13,501 nucleotides of DNA from Anaerolineae bacterium (lineage in GTDB: Bacteria > Chloroflexota > Anaerolineae > JAFGEY01), in contig JAFGEY010000345.1 in assembly GCA_016931365.1 (NCBI GenBank), positions 1 to 13,501 on the forward strand, in the 5' to 3' direction. Position numbers and translations under genes: made by a program. The number at the start of each line of letters is the position of its first letter. The stretch's first letter is position 1. Shown here one piece after another: positions 12,818-13,501 of the stretch. The notes under the pieces are model-generated. The model saw only the letters and a list, made by a program, of their open reading frames with translations, was not told where the DNA came from and made no database searches.

Positions 12818-12857
12818 GTTTTTATCAAAAATTTTTTCATTCAACAAAAATATTTGG
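12795..12857. repeat. Perfect 14-bp inverted repeat flanking the DUF2089 -35 region
   Basis: CCAAATATTTTTGT (12795-12808) and ACAAAAATATTTGG (12844-12857) are exact reverse complements separated by 35 bp. The left arm fills the spacer between -35 and -10, and the right arm lies upstream of the -35. Arm centres are 49 bp apart, close to a whole number of helical turns, and each arm contains the small palindrome AAATATTT. This suits a two-site operator, perhaps with looping. An AT-only hairpin or terminal repeats of a lost element are alternatives. Confidence 0.55.
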
Positions 12858-12922
12858 AAAAGGAGTTGTCACCGGCGATGGCCGAATCCTGCCCGTTGTC
12901 CGCCGACGACATTGCATCTGGA

Positions 12923-13501
12923 TCATCCTGCTTGGGTGAACGCGGGCAAAAACTCCTTTTGCAATTCAAGCATTTCGTCCAGCAGCTTTTCCGCTTCGCT
13001 GATGCTGTTGACCACCGGATCCATCAGCAGCGCTTGCAGGAGCAGCGTCCGGGAGCGCGTCCGGTAGGCTTCGGTGAGGGTGCGCTGGATCGAAATCTGA
13101 GTGCGGATAAAGGTTGCCGGGCCTTCGGGCAGCGGCCCCACGGCGATGGGATGCACGCCCCGGCCATCGCAAAAGGCCGGCACTTCGACCACCCCGTCTC
13201 GCGGCAGGTTCTCGATGTAGCCCTTGCTGTTCAGCACGTTGACCGCGTCGTGCCGGCGGCGGCGATCCAGCTCGATATCGCAGATCACCGGCGCGGCGAT
13301 CTCGCCCGAACGGTACAACGCGCGCTCGTCCAATGGCTGGCCGTCGAGGTAAGGCTGCACGTCAAAGCGCGGCCCGGGCTGCTCCTGCCCCGCCGGGCGG
13401 CTTTCCAGCCCGTAGGGCCAGCGGACGCCGGTGAACTCGGCTCCAAAGGGCACGTATTCGCCGATATGGTCGTCCGACTTGTAGGTCAGCCAGCCAAAGA
13501 C
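12923..13501 (-). CDS. Glycoside hydrolase family 4 protein, C-terminal part
   Basis: The frame is open to the right edge, so only the last 192 residues are seen and the start lies beyond the window. An internal GTG at 13453 is not a credible start, since the upstream codons continue the family sequence (KSDDHIGEYVPFGAEF). The segment VVEVPAFCDGRGVHPIAVG with PLPEG after it is characteristic of GH4 enzymes of the alpha-galactosidase/alpha-glucosidase/galacturonidase group, NAD- and metal-dependent hydrolases acting in the cytoplasm. The nucleotide-binding N-terminus and metal ligands are out of view, so substrate cannot be assigned. The C-terminus is helical (AEKLLDEMLELQKEFLPAF). The gene ends 162 nt before the DUF2089 start. 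No clear terminator is seen between them. Confidence 0.88.
   Translation of the reverse strand, partial: VFGWLTYKSDDHIGEYVPFGAEFTGVRWPYGLESRPAGQEQPGPRFDVQPYLDGQPLDERALYRSGEIAAPVICDIELDRRRRHDAVNVLNSKGYIENLPRDGVVEVPAFCDGRGVHPIAVGPLPEGPATFIRTQISIQRTLTEAYRTRSRTLLLQALLMDPVVNSISEAEKLLDEMLELQKEFLPAFTQAG

Noticed and set aside
12878..13501. Plus-strand open frame starting ATG at 12878 with AAAGGAG upstream
   Set aside because: It runs antisense to the GH4 coding region, the ribosome-site spacing is long (13 nt), and the translation has no recognisable features.

Overview
The window reads as a chromosomal segment of a GC-rich, free-living bacterium, most likely a member of the Chloroflexota (Anaerolineae-like). 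That placement is inferred from the style of the genes: GAF-rich soluble histidine kinase with a LuxR-type regulator, stand-alone pyruvate-kinase C-terminal domain, DUF2089 next to a SHOCT-like protein, and GH4 glycosidase. It does not rest on a marker gene. No rRNA, tRNA, CRISPR array or insertion sequence was seen.

Layout. (1) 125-4138, minus strand: a tight three-gene operon encoding a soluble three-GAF histidine kinase, a REC-REC-LuxR response regulator whose GTG start overlaps the kinase stop, and a stand-alone pyruvate-kinase C-domain-like protein. It has its own promoter at 4169-4197. (2) 4263-5672, minus strand: glnA, type I glutamine synthetase of 469 aa with the adenylylation tyrosine at position 397, closed by a perfect 15-bp hairpin. 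(3) 5673-5849: divergent control region with an activator-like box for glnA and a perfect-consensus sigma70 promoter for the rightward gene. (4) 5850-9704, plus strand: a 1284-aa GlnE (GS adenylyltransferase/deadenylylase) with two unusual insertions: a GlnD-like pair of ACT domains between its two catalytic halves, and a 10-unit ADVxx repeat near its N-terminus. (5) 9982-11605, plus strand: amtB-glnK (ammonium channel and PII), ended by a strong terminator. (6) 11681-12761, minus strand: DUF2089 zinc-ribbon/HTH protein followed by a SHOCT-like pentapeptide-repeat protein. (7) 12923-13501, minus strand: 3' part of a glycoside hydrolase family 4 gene running off the window.

How it works together. 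Regions 2 to 5 form a compact nitrogen-assimilation island: transport (AmtB), signal (GlnK), enzyme (GlnA) and modifier of the enzyme (GlnE). glnA and amtB-glnK carry nearly the same 21-bp sequence (19 of 21 bases identical) placed the same distance upstream of a TATAAT, with no recognisable -35. This points to one shared nitrogen-responsive activator. No glnD is in the window. The GlnD-like ACT pair inside GlnE suggests that glutamine may be sensed directly by GlnE here. That hybrid GlnE and the shared box are the most interesting observations.
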